Positions 9,119-17,283 of a stretch of DNA of 33,717 nucleotides are shown one piece after another (the first letter of the stretch is position 1; every line of letters begins with the position of its first letter). A program made the position numbers and the translations under genes. A model generated the notes under the pieces. That model was not told the DNA's origin and searched no databases. It saw only the letters and a list, made by a program, of their open reading frames with translations. Source of the stretch: Anammoximicrobium sp032229885 (GTDB lineage: Bacteria > Planctomycetota > Planctomycetia > Pirellulales > Pirellulaceae). Location: positions 1 through 33,717 of the forward strand of contig JAVYAJ010000447.1 in assembly GCA_032229885.1 (NCBI GenBank), in the 5' to 3' direction.

Positions 9119-9199
9119 AGCTACTGTCCTTCCGCCCCGCGTCTCGGCCGCAAACCGCGCGGGGCTCTTTCGTCCTTAGACGCAGAGCCTACGCCCGCG

Positions 9200-9460
9200 T
9201 CAAAAAAACTGGATCACGTCCGAGTTCCGCCGTCGCCGCCGCACTGACTTCGGCGGCGGTGGCTGCGACTGACGCCGTCGCAGAAAATCTTCCAGGTCCG
9301 CACGTCTGATTCGCCATCGAGGCCGCCCGCCTGCACGCTCGCTAACGTCCACTGCGGGCAGTTCCCCGTTACGAATCCACACAGCAATCTTGGACTCGCG
9401 ACAACGAAGGAGCTTGGCCACCTCCGGCGGTGTGTAGAACATAGGTTCGTGTGGGCTCAT
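9200..9460 (-). CDS. Helix-turn-helix DNA-binding protein (excisionase/MerR-like)
   Basis: An 86-aa basic protein beginning FYTPPEVAKLLRCRESKIAVWIRNGELPAVDV, the standard HTH_17/excisionase pattern in which the TPPEVAKLL helix is followed by the recognition helix, then a wing with GGRPRWRIRRADLEDFL. The tail is rich in arginine and proline. The ATG at 9460 overlaps the stop of the 70-aa gene (ATGA). An upstream-extended frame exists but its sequence is not protein-like. It is located just before the primase-helicase, 81 bases away, so it may regulate this operon or help element excision. Confidence 0.8.
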   Translation of the reverse strand: MSPHEPMFYTPPEVAKLLRCRESKIAVWIRNGELPAVDVSERAGGRPRWRIRRADLEDFLRRRQSQPPPPKSVRRRRRNSDVIQFF

Positions 9461-9669
9461 TTCCGTTCGCGGTCCCCAAACCTGTCGACGTGCTCGATGC
9501 TGCTCGATTGGGTCTCTTGCAGCAGCGAGGCGCGGCGTGCTCGTCCTCGGCTCCGTCGCACAAGTTCGCGACGCAGGATAGTCGTCTCCACGGCCGATGG
9601 TCCGACAGCCCGTTCCGTCGCTTTGAGCATTCTTCGCAGCGTCGATGTAGATAGGTCGCTCAGTCGCAT
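9457..9669 (-). CDS. Small hypothetical protein of the replication operon
   Basis: A 70-aa, mostly helical, basic protein (MRLSDLSTSTLRRMLKATE). Small proteins with the pattern LRxxLKATERxVGP are familiar to me from planctomycete elements next to HTH genes, but I know of no function. Its stop overlaps the HTH start by ATGA, which supports it being real. No Shine-Dalgarno is seen; the bases before the start (AATGCGGCC) are the same as those before the 10823 start. Confidence 0.6.
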   Translation of the reverse strand: MRLSDLSTSTLRRMLKATERAVGPSAVETTILRRELVRRSRGRARRASLLQETQSSSIEHVDRFGDRERK

Positions 9670-9758
9670 GGCCGCATTGTCGCACCACGCAACGGCTTGT
9701 CACGCGAATGGTCGTTCGCTGATCGCTGGACAGGCAAGAAGTGCCCCAAAAGACCGAC

Positions 9759-10823
9759 TCAGTTTTTTTTCGCTGGTCGTTCGCTGGTCGTTTGGCTGGT
9801 CGCTACCAGTCCTTCAATGAGGTGCCGGACGGAACCGACTTTGTAGAGCCAGAGCGGCTCCTTTGGATTCCGATCCTTATTCTCGACAAATCCCTTCCCA
9901 GCTTCCGAAGGGTTGTTTTTTCGCCAGCGGTTAAGCCGCGACCGCAGCGGATCGGCAGCAACACCGAATTTCTCGGCCAGAGTTGCCGGCCCCAGAAAGG
10001 CGTCGTCATCCACTTGATCGCCCGCACCGACCTGCTCAGAAAATGGCAAGTTGGTGTCTGGAAGCAATGCTTCGCCGGACGATCGCTGGCGCGACACCGT
10101 CAGATCCTCCTTGGTGATGATTGCTGTGAGCGCCTCCGCATCGCGCGCCCACTCGTACAGGCTGTCGATCGTCTCGCCGATTTCTACGAGCGTCTCTCGC
10201 CCTATCGCCAAGGCAATACCATCGCAACTTTGTTGCGCTATCGCTGCCTGGGTCGGGTCCAGATGATGTATGCGACCGAGTGTATCGGGATCCATGATCC
10301 GCTCTGACGCGCCTCGGAAATACATCAGCCATTGGCAGCCGGCTTCGTGGTTCTTGTGGGCTTCCTCTTCGATCAGCGCAAGTTCCCGCTCCCAGCGTAC
10401 CAGCGCTGCACGCTGGCTCTGGGCAAACTCTCGCTTGCCTAACGGCCCGAGCCACGCGCGCACCGCGGCCAACTCGTCTCGAATCCACCTGGAATTGGAA
10501 TGCTTCGGCACACCCCATTTGATAGCCGCAAACGGCAGAAGATCCTCAAGGCCCGCGAGTCTGACCGCTTCGATCGCCTCAGCATACGCCGTTTCCTCCC
10601 CAGTGCGGGATTTTGTCGTTTCCGCTCGGCGTTTCACCTCGTCCCGATCCGTGCATCGCTCAAGTTCTTTGTCGAACTGCACGATCGCGCCCAGAAATTC
10701 GTCAGTAACCGGGAAGCCCTGAACGTACTGATCGGCAACTACGATCGCTCGGCGGATTGCGTCTTGCGCGGCATCACGCGCAGACTCCAAACGAGTCCAA
10801 CTCGATGTCCTGGACGAAGGCAT
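9759..10823 (-). CDS. Hypothetical protein, first gene of the replication operon
   Basis: A 354-aa soluble, largely helical protein that I cannot assign to a family. Charged helices fill the first 250 residues (for example KREFAQSQRAALVRWERELALIEE, shown here only in part by its key residues). The C-terminus, from FLGPATLAEKFGVAADPLRSR, looks like a winged-helix DNA-binding segment with a tip KNPKEPLWLYKVGSV-type wing. ATG at 10823 has GGGAGG about ten bases upstream; the frame is open further upstream but that part is not protein-like. It leads the minus-strand replication block and probably binds DNA of the element (inference). Confidence 0.7.
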   Translation of the reverse strand: MPSSRTSSWTRLESARDAAQDAIRRAIVVADQYVQGFPVTDEFLGAIVQFDKELERCTDRDEVKRRAETTKSRTGEETAYAEAIEAVRLAGLEDLLPFAAIKWGVPKHSNSRWIRDELAAVRAWLGPLGKREFAQSQRAALVRWERELALIEEEAHKNHEAGCQWLMYFRGASERIMDPDTLGRIHHLDPTQAAIAQQSCDGIALAIGRETLVEIGETIDSLYEWARDAEALTAIITKEDLTVSRQRSSGEALLPDTNLPFSEQVGAGDQVDDDAFLGPATLAEKFGVAADPLRSRLNRWRKNNPSEAGKGFVENKDRNPKEPLWLYKVGSVRHLIEGLVATSQTTSERPAKKN

Positions 10824-10921
10824 GGCCGCATTCCCTCCCGTCGTCCGCGAAGGCCGCGCGGCTGACGATGAAACGTCTTGGCCTTCAGACCGCAGACCCC
10901 AGTCGCGCAACGGGCAGCGGC

Positions 10922-10972
10922 ATTGTACCGCGCGAGTCCGACTTTGCGAGTGGTACGCAAAGATGGTACAAT
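10922..10972. promoter_or_regulatory. Nested inverted repeats between divergent genes
   Basis: ATTGTACC at 10922-10929 is repeated inverted as GGTACAAT at 10965-10972. Inside this pair, CTTTGCG at 10942-10948 and CGCAAAG at 10956-10962 form a second perfect inverted repeat. The outer arms contain TACAAT boxes facing outward on both strands. It looks like an operator covering divergent promoters. Confidence 0.6.
10944..10972 (+). promoter_or_regulatory. Candidate promoter for the zinc-finger gene
   Basis: TTGCGA, a 17-base spacer, then TACAAT. It overlaps the inverted repeats described for 10922-10972, so a repressor there would block it. The 5' leader would be about 95 bases. Confidence 0.5.
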
Positions 10973-11075
10973 TCAGCAACAAACGGCGCAACCCGTGTCA
11001 GCGCAACTCGTTGCGTCACCCCAGCCCCATTGTCATTTTGTTGCGGACACACTGTTTCCTCACAGCGCGACATAC

Positions 11076-11624
11076 ATGTTGACCGCCGCCCAACCACAAA
11101 CTCGGTTCTGTCCACAGTGCTGCCGCGACCGGCCCCTGGATCAGTTCCGGCATCGCGTGCGCAACACGGAGCAGCGACATCATGTCTGCAACGCGTGCCA
11201 CGCCGAACGTGAGCGGCAACGCCGCCAGGCGACAAAGCTCAAGGCCCAACGACGGGCGCTGGGCATGATCGCCAGCCGCATCTCGCGAGCCACACAATCC
11301 AGCGAAATCGAGTACTTCTTCCGACGCGCGCTGTCGTCGTTCGGCGGCCCGGATCAACTAGCCGATGCCATGCACGCCTACATGGAAAAGCTACGAAAAG
11401 AGCATCCGACCAGCCCGAAACTTGGTAGTATGTACGCCGCCTTCATGCGGATGGAACTTTATCTGGCGGAGAACCTGGCGGTCCGCTTCCACGGTATCAC
11501 CGATCAGCAGCTCGAACAGTACATTTTCCCCAGACTGCTGGAACGCCTCGAAGCCAACCCCGACATCGCAGTGGATTTCTTCAGAGATTTGGGCTGGCGC
11601 ATCGCGCCCCCAGCGAACGCCTAG
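11076..11624 (+). CDS. Zinc-finger hypothetical protein
   Basis: A 182-aa protein. Two CxxC pairs, C12/C15 and C38/C41 followed by a basic helix (HAERERQRRQATKLKAQRR), form an HNH/recombination-endonuclease-like zinc knuckle such as is seen in small phage and plasmid DNA-binding proteins. The remainder is helical with no further motif. ATG at 11076 directly precedes the zinc motif; the frame is open upstream, but that part crosses the promoter inverted repeats. It is transcribed away from the replication operon, so it may be the regulator binding the shared operator (inference). Confidence 0.65.
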   Translation: MLTAAQPQTRFCPQCCRDRPLDQFRHRVRNTEQRHHVCNACHAERERQRRQATKLKAQRRALGMIASRISRATQSSEIEYFFRRALSSFGGPDQLADAMHAYMEKLRKEHPTSPKLGSMYAAFMRMELYLAENLAVRFHGITDQQLEQYIFPRLLERLEANPDIAVDFFRDLGWRIAPPANA

Positions 11625-11646
11625 CATCCGCCCACGAAGCGGATGC
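11624..11646 (+). terminator. Hairpin at the stop of the zinc-finger gene
   Basis: GCATCCGC, a seven-base loop, then GCGGATGC: a perfect 8-bp stem beginning in the stop codon. No U-run follows, so it may protect the transcript end rather than terminate it. Confidence 0.4.
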
Positions 11647-12001
11647 GATCATCCACTATTCAAGTCGCCAACGTCCTTCTCACCCAATTGAATAAACAGG
11701 GAAAAACCCCTGGCCCGACTTCCACAATCCAGTCCAGCTGTTTCCCTCCATCTCTTTTTTTCGCCGGTTTGCATCGCGATAGCCGCTTGCGACACAACGC
11801 CTTATGGCGAAAACAGCTACAGTCCTGTGCGACAGCATGGTGCACGCTTGTCTAATTCCCCGTGTCAGCGTACTTCGCCGCGCGACATAACCCCGTCGCC
11901 CCTTCGCGGTCGTCGTTCCAATCGTCTGCCGACGCGGATCGCCTCTGGGCACTGCCGTCTGCCCCCCATAACTCCGGTCGCGGCGTCGTTTGCGTGGCCC
12001 T
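11647..12001. other. Intergenic stretch between convergent genes
   Basis: No convincing gene on either strand. A weak hairpin (CAGGG with CCCTG, 11697-11712) and a T-rich run near 11752-11761 are the only local features. Confidence 0.5.
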
Positions 12002-13741
12002 TCATTCGGCCGGGCCGTGTTGAACCAGCCGCTCCGAAATGTCGAACAGCACCCGTATTCCGGACACGAAGAAATGCGCCTCGGCCCAGGTACAGCGGAA
12101 CTGGTCCGGTTCGTGACTCGCCGGGTTGCGGTACGCCGTGTAGAGCGACAAAGCCAAGGTGGCAAAACGCTGTTCCAGCTCGTTCTTGCCGAATCTTCGT
12201 TTTTTATCCAGGAGCGCCACCAGGCTCTGCCTTGCGTCGCCGCCCGTCGAAAAATCGCTTGCCCAAACCCTCCGCGCCAAGGCTTCAATTCCGTGTGCCA
12301 GACATGTGACAATGATCTCTGGGTGCTGGCCCACGTTGGCCTCGTTCGCCAGTTCCCGTGTGGCGAGTTCCAGAGCCCCGCGAACTCGATCTACGGAAGA
12401 ATCACCCTTCAGTTGATAACTCCGGAGTAACGGCAGTGGCTTGTCCTTGCCCGTCGTCGCCAAGTCTGTTTCCCGAAGTGTCCCAAGCATGTCGCCAAAG
12501 GCGAGCCATACTGCGCCGCTGGCACCGAACCAATTTCCTAGGTAGGACCCGCGACTGAAGAAGTACGAGTCGTGTTCTCCGCGAAAATACGGAACAGGTC
12601 CGTACGATATAGACTCGTAATACTCCGCCAACGCGAATCCCTTCGGTGACCCAAGTCGCTGCCGGCTCCGCAATTCCCATTCCAGGATGGACGCTGCGTG
12701 TTGACAGCGTTGTACGCAATCGGAGCCCAAGACAGAACGCATGGTTTCGCACAGTTTTTCGTGTGCCGCATCAGCCTTATCTGCTTCCTCAAACAACTCA
12801 TCATCAGATGAATTGGGCGGACCACCGTGGAGTTCAATGCCCACGTACCCAGAAAGCTTATTCAGGTTATTCTCGAACCCTGCACACGTGGAGAGAAGCT
12901 CGGCGAATTGCCGACCAATCTTGAAAACCTCGTGATGCACGCCGCTGCCCACGATGCCGTCCATTGCCTGTTGAATCGTTTCTGGTTTCCATCCCTCTGG
13001 CACATAGGAGTCCAGCCAGTCCGATAACCCAAAGACGTGGCGGCCACCGCCTACAACGACCCACCACGGAATATCGTTCTCTAAGGGGTGATAATCGAAC
13101 GGAGGAGGTGGTGCTTGCCATGTCTGATCTAAACACGTCGCGAAATCCCAAAGCCATCGCTCCGAACCCGGTATAGCACGCCTGTCCACAAGATCAGGAT
13201 CGGACGAATGGCAAGCACGACGAAGGTGGTCAATAATCAACTCGATCAACGATCGTTTTGACGTGTCCCAAAAAACGCGAAACACCTTGCCGTCGGCCAT
13301 CCCGTCGTACGAGCAGCCAACGGGTCGGCCAGGATCGCGGCAGTCGTTTCCGACAAACACCGTTTTGGGGCATGATTGAGCGCGACCGATGTAGAATCCG
13401 TCGTGATCGAATGGCGTCGACTGGGCCGGTTGAAAATGATACTCTGGTGTTCCTTGAACGCTGCGCGAGGGGAACAATCTCGGCAGTAACGCTTGGGGAC
13501 TGCGGGAAAGTTCGTTGGAGACCAACGTTTCCTCCACATATCTGTTCAAGACGTACCATTTGATATCGTCTGGAACTTCTGCGCGGTCTACTTTGACCCA
13601 TTTTGTCTGCGTCAGCAGCGGCACGAACGGGCGCAGCCCCCGCTCGAACACCTCGAACACCGAGGAGGACGATTCGAGATACTTCCTCAAGTAGAAACCG
13701 AGCAGCAACGATTCGGACAGCGAAAGTTCAAATGACGCCAT
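12002..13741 (-). CDS. Large hypothetical protein with C-terminal HEPN-like domain
   Basis: A 579-aa cytosolic protein. The last ~100 residues are helical and contain YRNPASHEPD: R538-N-P-A-S-H543 fits the HEPN ribonuclease signature RNxxxH. It lies after an AHGIEALARRVW helix and before AEAHFFVSGIRVLFDI, as in HEPN/TIGR02391-like Abi proteins. The first 450 residues match nothing that I recognise. AAGGAG lies just before the ATG and overlaps the stop region of the upstream lipoprotein gene (12-base gap), so the two are co-expressed. A role as RNA-cleaving toxin or abortive-infection effector is plausible from the motif alone; nucleic-acid binding without cleavage is an alternative. Confidence 0.7.
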   Translation of the reverse strand: MASFELSLSESLLLGFYLRKYLESSSSVFEVFERGLRPFVPLLTQTKWVKVDRAEVPDDIKWYVLNRYVEETLVSNELSRSPQALLPRLFPSRSVQGTPEYHFQPAQSTPFDHDGFYIGRAQSCPKTVFVGNDCRDPGRPVGCSYDGMADGKVFRVFWDTSKRSLIELIIDHLRRACHSSDPDLVDRRAIPGSERWLWDFATCLDQTWQAPPPPFDYHPLENDIPWWVVVGGGRHVFGLSDWLDSYVPEGWKPETIQQAMDGIVGSGVHHEVFKIGRQFAELLSTCAGFENNLNKLSGYVGIELHGGPPNSSDDELFEEADKADAAHEKLCETMRSVLGSDCVQRCQHAASILEWELRSRQRLGSPKGFALAEYYESISYGPVPYFRGEHDSYFFSRGSYLGNWFGASGAVWLAFGDMLGTLRETDLATTGKDKPLPLLRSYQLKGDSSVDRVRGALELATRELANEANVGQHPEIIVTCLAHGIEALARRVWASDFSTGGDARQSLVALLDKKRRFGKNELEQRFATLALSLYTAYRNPASHEPDQFRCTWAEAHFFVSGIRVLFDISERLVQHGPAE

Positions 13742-13753
13742 GCTCTGCGCTCC

Positions 13754-14812
13754 TTATGGTCGATACTCCTCGATCATCAGGCGTTCCTGCCCCTGGATTC
13801 TTTCCAAGGCGGCGTTCACGCCGAACGCCCCTTGTCGCTCCAGCTCCCCGCCTCGGCGAAAGTCCGCGCCAGCATCCTCCCCCTGCCCCTGCCGTAGCCG
13901 GACGAGACCTCGGAAGAAATGGAATCGCGGATCGTCCGGATCCAGGCCGATCGCCTGATCCAGCGACGTCAGCGCACTTTCGTACTTTCCCTGGAAGAAA
14001 TCGTGGTACGCCCCGCTGTACATCTTCAACGCGGCCGCCCGCTCTCGCGCCAACGTCTGGCGTTGTGTCTGCCGAGCCGCGCGCTCCGTGGCGATCTGTC
14101 TCGCTCGCAACAGGGCTCGCCTCTCCGCCTCGCGTCGAGCCGCGTTCTTCTCGGCTTCCCGCTGAGCGGCCAGTTCCTCGGCCTTGCGCTGTGCAGCCAG
14201 ACGTTCCGCCGTCTCACGCGCCGATCGAAACTCCGCTTCCAGCGACTGCGCAACGTCGTCGGGACTTGGGGCATCCGGCACAGGAATCTTGTCGTCGGCG
14301 ATGATCTCCAGTTTGACCAGCAGTAGTTCGTTCTGCAAATCCCTGCCGTGGAACTGTTTGTAGTCTTCCGACAGGTCCAGCCAAGCGTGCGCTTCGGCCA
14401 GGGCAAGGTCGATGACCCGGATTCGCTTCTCGACCTGTTCGCAATGGAGCCAGTGACGGCAAAGTTCGTCGGCGTAGATCGGGACCGCCGTATCGGCGAC
14501 ATCCGGGCGAGAAAGGTACAGCGACCAGTCCACGGCGTTGGCCCGAAGCAGGCTCTCGTCGTCGCTTCCGACGGCGTCTCGCAGTCGCGTCTGGCTTTCG
14601 GCACGTCTGCCGATCAACATCCGAAGTACCTCGCCGAGTTCCTGCTTCTCGCCTTCCAGCCGCCGAACAATCCCCGCCAGACGCACCCGCTCGTCCGCGG
14701 CCTTCACTGCAGTGATGTCCGTGACCACCGGCTTTTGTACCGTCGTCAGCACGAAGCCGTCTTGACAGCCCGTCAGCGCCAACGCCCCCAGAACCAACAC
14801 TGATCGGCCCAT
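13754..14812 (-). CDS. TPR-repeat lipoprotein
   Basis: The 352-aa protein starts with a lipoprotein signal, MGRSVLVLGALALTGCQ, with lipobox LTGC, so it is probably anchored in the membrane. A long alanine-arginine-glutamate coiled coil occupies roughly residues 200-280. Two TPR motifs follow (YSGAYHDFFQGKYESALTSL and a partner ending FRRGGELE). ATG at 14812 is preceded by GAGGGGG; a longer frame to 14905 lacks a signal peptide in the right place. TPR units usually bind proteins. It is the upstream partner of the HEPN-like gene and could sense or sequester something at the envelope, but that is inference. Confidence 0.8.
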   Translation of the reverse strand: MGRSVLVLGALALTGCQDGFVLTTVQKPVVTDITAVKAADERVRLAGIVRRLEGEKQELGEVLRMLIGRRAESQTRLRDAVGSDDESLLRANAVDWSLYLSRPDVADTAVPIYADELCRHWLHCEQVEKRIRVIDLALAEAHAWLDLSEDYKQFHGRDLQNELLLVKLEIIADDKIPVPDAPSPDDVAQSLEAEFRSARETAERLAAQRKAEELAAQREAEKNAARREAERRALLRARQIATERAARQTQRQTLARERAAALKMYSGAYHDFFQGKYESALTSLDQAIGLDPDDPRFHFFRGLVRLRQGQGEDAGADFRRGGELERQGAFGVNAALERIQGQERLMIEEYRP

Positions 14813-14921
14813 CGTCTCGCCCCCTCGATCCAGACTAAGCCGGCTTTGCCCCACCGACACGCTTCGCCGCGTCCCTGATTCTACGGCAGAAACATCCTGC
14901 CGCAATCCACCTGCTGGACGC

Positions 14922-15365
14922 TCACGAATCGAACGGCAGTTCCATCTGCGTCAAGCCCTGCGGCCTGGCCGCGATCCCCAACCGTCTCCACGCCGCCCTA
15001 CCTTTGGCTCGTAGGGCCGCGGCCCGATGCCGCTCGTGATCTGTTAGTTCGTCTAAGAGAATCCGCAAGTGATCCGGAGACCATCGCCATTTCTCGAACA
15101 GCGACTCCAACTCGTCGATCTTCTTTTTCGATGGCAATCGGTTGAATGCGTCTACGACTTGCGAGGCTGAAAGGCAGACCAAACTCTCGCAGTCGCGGCC
15201 ATGCGCGGAACGCCCCGGCGAACAAGGTGCGGCGACATTGGCCCGGCACTCCAGACATGCTATCCTCGCGCACGGCGAGCCGCAGCAATCCGAGGCGTTT
15301 CCGTCCGCCGACAACAGACGGCCTGCCTGTTGCCAAAACCAGTCTGTATTACTAACCTCAAACAT
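14922..15365 (-). CDS. Hypothetical protein upstream of the lipoprotein gene
   Basis: Up to 147 aa. The C-terminal half is convincing: SASQVVDAFNRLPSKKKIDE, then LFEKWRWSPDHLRILLDELTDHE, and a final basic segment ending TQMELPFDS. The N-terminal half is cysteine-rich and includes a stretch whose DNA (15333-15351) matches the AAACCAG intergenic element nearly base for base, so the true start may lie further in. No good ribosome binding site precedes 15365. It is in the same direction as the lipoprotein and HEPN-like genes, 109 bases upstream, and is likely the first gene of that operon. Function unknown. Confidence 0.55.
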   Translation of the reverse strand: MFEVSNTDWFWQQAGRLLSADGNASDCCGSPCARIACLECRANVAAPCSPGRSAHGRDCESLVCLSASQVVDAFNRLPSKKKIDELESLFEKWRWSPDHLRILLDELTDHERHRAAALRAKGRAAWRRLGIAARPQGLTQMELPFDS

Positions 15366-15861
15366 CGTGAACTTTTTGACAATGTTTTCAGACGGCGACA
15401 GCGTTAAGTTGTTGAAAAATTACATCTTGTGCTTGCGGTAGCTCTGTGTCCTCTGCGTCTCTGCGTTTCATCGATGTCCTTGTGCGGGCGAACTGGCCGG
15501 GCTACAGGAAAATACGTTTTGGAAACGCAGAGACGCTGAGGACGCTGAGACTTCGGCATCCCGTCGTAGCCGGGAGAGACGTGACAGGCGAATCACGACG
15601 GATGGACACGAATAGCGGGGATGAAGAAAAACGGTGAGACGCGATGTCTTCATTCGTGTGAGTCATGGTCCTCCTCAATATTTCTCGTCCTTGTTTGGTT
15701 GCGGCTGCGGGCCGCGCTAGGAGTTTCGCCTCCTATTGACACGGGCCACTCAACTACTACCGTACGGGGGGGACTCGCGCAGTTTCGCAGCGAAGTAGCT
15801 GTCCACCGGAGACGAGCAGCGGCGACTACCTCAAAATTCCACATTTCTGGGAGGATTGCAC
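15366..15861. other. Non-coding stretch with repeats
   Basis: Holds the inverted repeat at 15442-15549 and, near 15593-15670, a second degenerate pair with CACGAAT and ATTCGTG cores. A TTGACA at 15736-15741 might be a -35 box for the following gene, but no good -10 follows. I see no gene here. Confidence 0.45.
15442..15549. repeat. Long imperfect inverted repeat
   Basis: A 27-base arm at 15442-15468 (key core CTCTGCGTCTCTGCGTTT) is repeated inverted at 15523-15549 with three mismatches and a 54-base centre. It resembles the CTCTGCG-type interspersed repeats seen in many genomes and could fold into a long hairpin. Confidence 0.6.
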
Positions 15862-16137
15862 ATGGGAACGGGAGACCCACCACAGAATACCGATAATTCC
15901 AGCAAGGTCTTTCTATGGCTGATCGGCGCCGGCATCCTTGCTGCCGCATTGTACGGATGGTCCAAGTCCAATCGTCCAAACCCGCCTCGGCTAAGTCCAG
16001 CTCAAGCAGAACGTCTTTATCGTTCGCAATTCAGCAGCGAAGAAGAACGGATCGAATTCGAGGACTATCAACAGGGCTTACAGGATCTTCAACGCGATGC
16101 GCCAATCGGGCGAACTCGGGGCGGGGACAACTACTAG
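15862..16137 (+). CDS. Small single-pass membrane protein
   Basis: A 91-aa protein with a short polar N-terminus, one membrane segment at about 17-35 (VFLWLIGAGILAAALYGW) and a charged cytosolic or periplasmic tail containing LSPAQAERLYRSQFSSEEER. GGGAGGA is placed seven bases before the ATG at 15862, which decides this start over a TTG at 15856. No family is recognised. It stands alone with long non-coding DNA on both sides. Confidence 0.6.
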   Translation: MGTGDPPQNTDNSSKVFLWLIGAGILAAALYGWSKSNRPNPPRLSPAQAERLYRSQFSSEEERIEFEDYQQGLQDLQRDAPIGRTRGGDNY

Positions 16138-16330
16138 CCTGTGGCCTGCTTTCTTGCGAATAGCGATCTCCACGGCGAGGTCGCCGTCGTTCAATCGCAC
16201 GTCACCGTTGACGGCCACGGTTCCGCCGTAGCGTCACCGTCGGCCGTCGCCCAGATTCGTCCAGCGAGTCCGCTCAGCACGTGCGAACTCGTGCTTAATC
16301 TTGTAACTTCGACAATACTTGACCGCTATT

Positions 16331-16345
16331 TGTCAATTATTGACA
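16331..16345. promoter_or_regulatory. Perfect palindrome, possible operator
   Basis: TGTCAAT, one central T, ATTGACA. It lies in AT-richer non-coding DNA about 340 bases before the exported-protein gene, and is followed by further AGACA and TGTC half-sites. It looks like a binding site for a dimeric repressor. Confidence 0.45.
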
Positions 16346-16549
16346 GGCTCAGACAACCTGTCGGCCGCCCCGCCGCGGACCCCCGTCAGCATTGCGCCAT
16401 GGCAATGTTCCGAAGCACGATCCAGTCTGTCCAGCTGTTGACCGTTGCAACCGACTCTGCAGGGTTACGCCTTCGGATGTATCTCGGCGAAGTCGATCCA
16501 GCCTGCCCAGCCATCAGCCCCTGTCTCCGTGTCGGGCAAATCCCCCCTA

Positions 16550-16577
16550 TTGAAATGGCCTACGCAAATGGTAGGCT
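16550..16577 (+). promoter_or_regulatory. Weak promoter candidate for the exported-protein gene
   Basis: TTGAAA, 16 bases, TAGGCT. The -10 resembles the TAGAAT and TAGACT boxes of the tRNA genes in this window. The leader would be about 100 bases. Confidence 0.35.
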
Positions 16578-16681
16578 CTGGACTAGAAAGCCATCGCCTG
16601 TATCCGTGATTCCTGCCGCCTTGGCGGCGATCGAGCTTGCGTCTCGATAAGCAGAGGAACTCAGTTTCTGGGGGGACTGCC

Positions 16682-17152
16682 ATGAAGCGATTAGTAGCTG
16701 TCTTGCTGGTACTGCTTGTACCCGTACTGGTTAACGCTGGCCAACCACTTTCTTCAAAAGAGTTGGTCCAACAGCGCGCGATTGAAAAGCTGGAGAGAAA
16801 AAGGGTCGCCAAAGCATGGGCCGAATTCACGAGTCGGTTCGTCATTCGCCAGACGGTGCCCATCTACTCAGGGGCTTATCAGATTGGTTCGCGAGTCGTC
16901 GTGACTCCGAATTATCCGGCAATCGAGGAGTATAGGCAGCGATTGGAGGCAGCGGCCTGGAGTTCCATGACCGACCAGCAGAAGCGGGACATGGCTTTGT
17001 TTATTGTCGCCAGGAATACGGGACTAATCGCGGCAAATACTGCGGTAATCGCGGCTAATACGTGTCAAATCGCGGAGGATGTTAGAGAGATTGAGGACGA
17101 ACTGAGGAGACAGGAACTCAACAGGATGATCGACCAGTTTCTCGGCAGATGA
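16682..17152 (+). CDS. Small secreted or periplasmic hypothetical protein
   Basis: A 156-aa protein with a clean signal peptide (MKRLVAVLLVLLVPVLVNAG, cleavage after NAG). The mature part is helical and charged. Towards the end a short repeat appears, NTGLIAANTAVIAANT, followed by an acidic coiled-coil-like segment. GGGGGGA precedes the ATG at 16682. No family is recognised. It is transcribed in the same direction as the small membrane protein upstream but 540 bases away, so a shared operon is unlikely. Confidence 0.7.
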   Translation: MKRLVAVLLVLLVPVLVNAGQPLSSKELVQQRAIEKLERKRVAKAWAEFTSRFVIRQTVPIYSGAYQIGSRVVVTPNYPAIEEYRQRLEAAAWSSMTDQQKRDMALFIVARNTGLIAANTAVIAANTCQIAEDVREIEDELRRQELNRMIDQFLGR

Positions 17153-17163
17153 ATGACAGAGAC

Positions 17164-17217
17164 AGCCGCCACGGCGGCCTACCTTGCCCATTTTACCAGC
17201 GATTTTTCAGCGAAAAA
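17164..17217 (+). terminator. Possible terminator after the exported-protein gene
   Basis: A short GC stem (GCCGC with GCGGC) starts 12 bases after the stop, followed by an A/T hairpin (ATTTTT with AAAAAAT). Neither is a textbook intrinsic terminator. Confidence 0.35.
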
Positions 17218-17283
17218 ATATCGGAGGGGCATATACCTCTAGTTGCGATCGCGATGGGGGCCCCCCCTCCCCTCTCGCGCACG

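Larger units (their letters stand above)
16138..16681. other. Non-coding stretch before the exported-protein gene
   Basis: Open frames here read as low-quality translation and lack ribosome binding sites. It contains the TGTCAAT palindrome and a possible promoter near 16550. Confidence 0.45.

Noticed and set aside
16141..16650. 169-codon plus-strand open frame
   Set aside because: It crosses the TGTCAAT palindrome and a promoter candidate, has no ribosome binding site and no protein-like segments.
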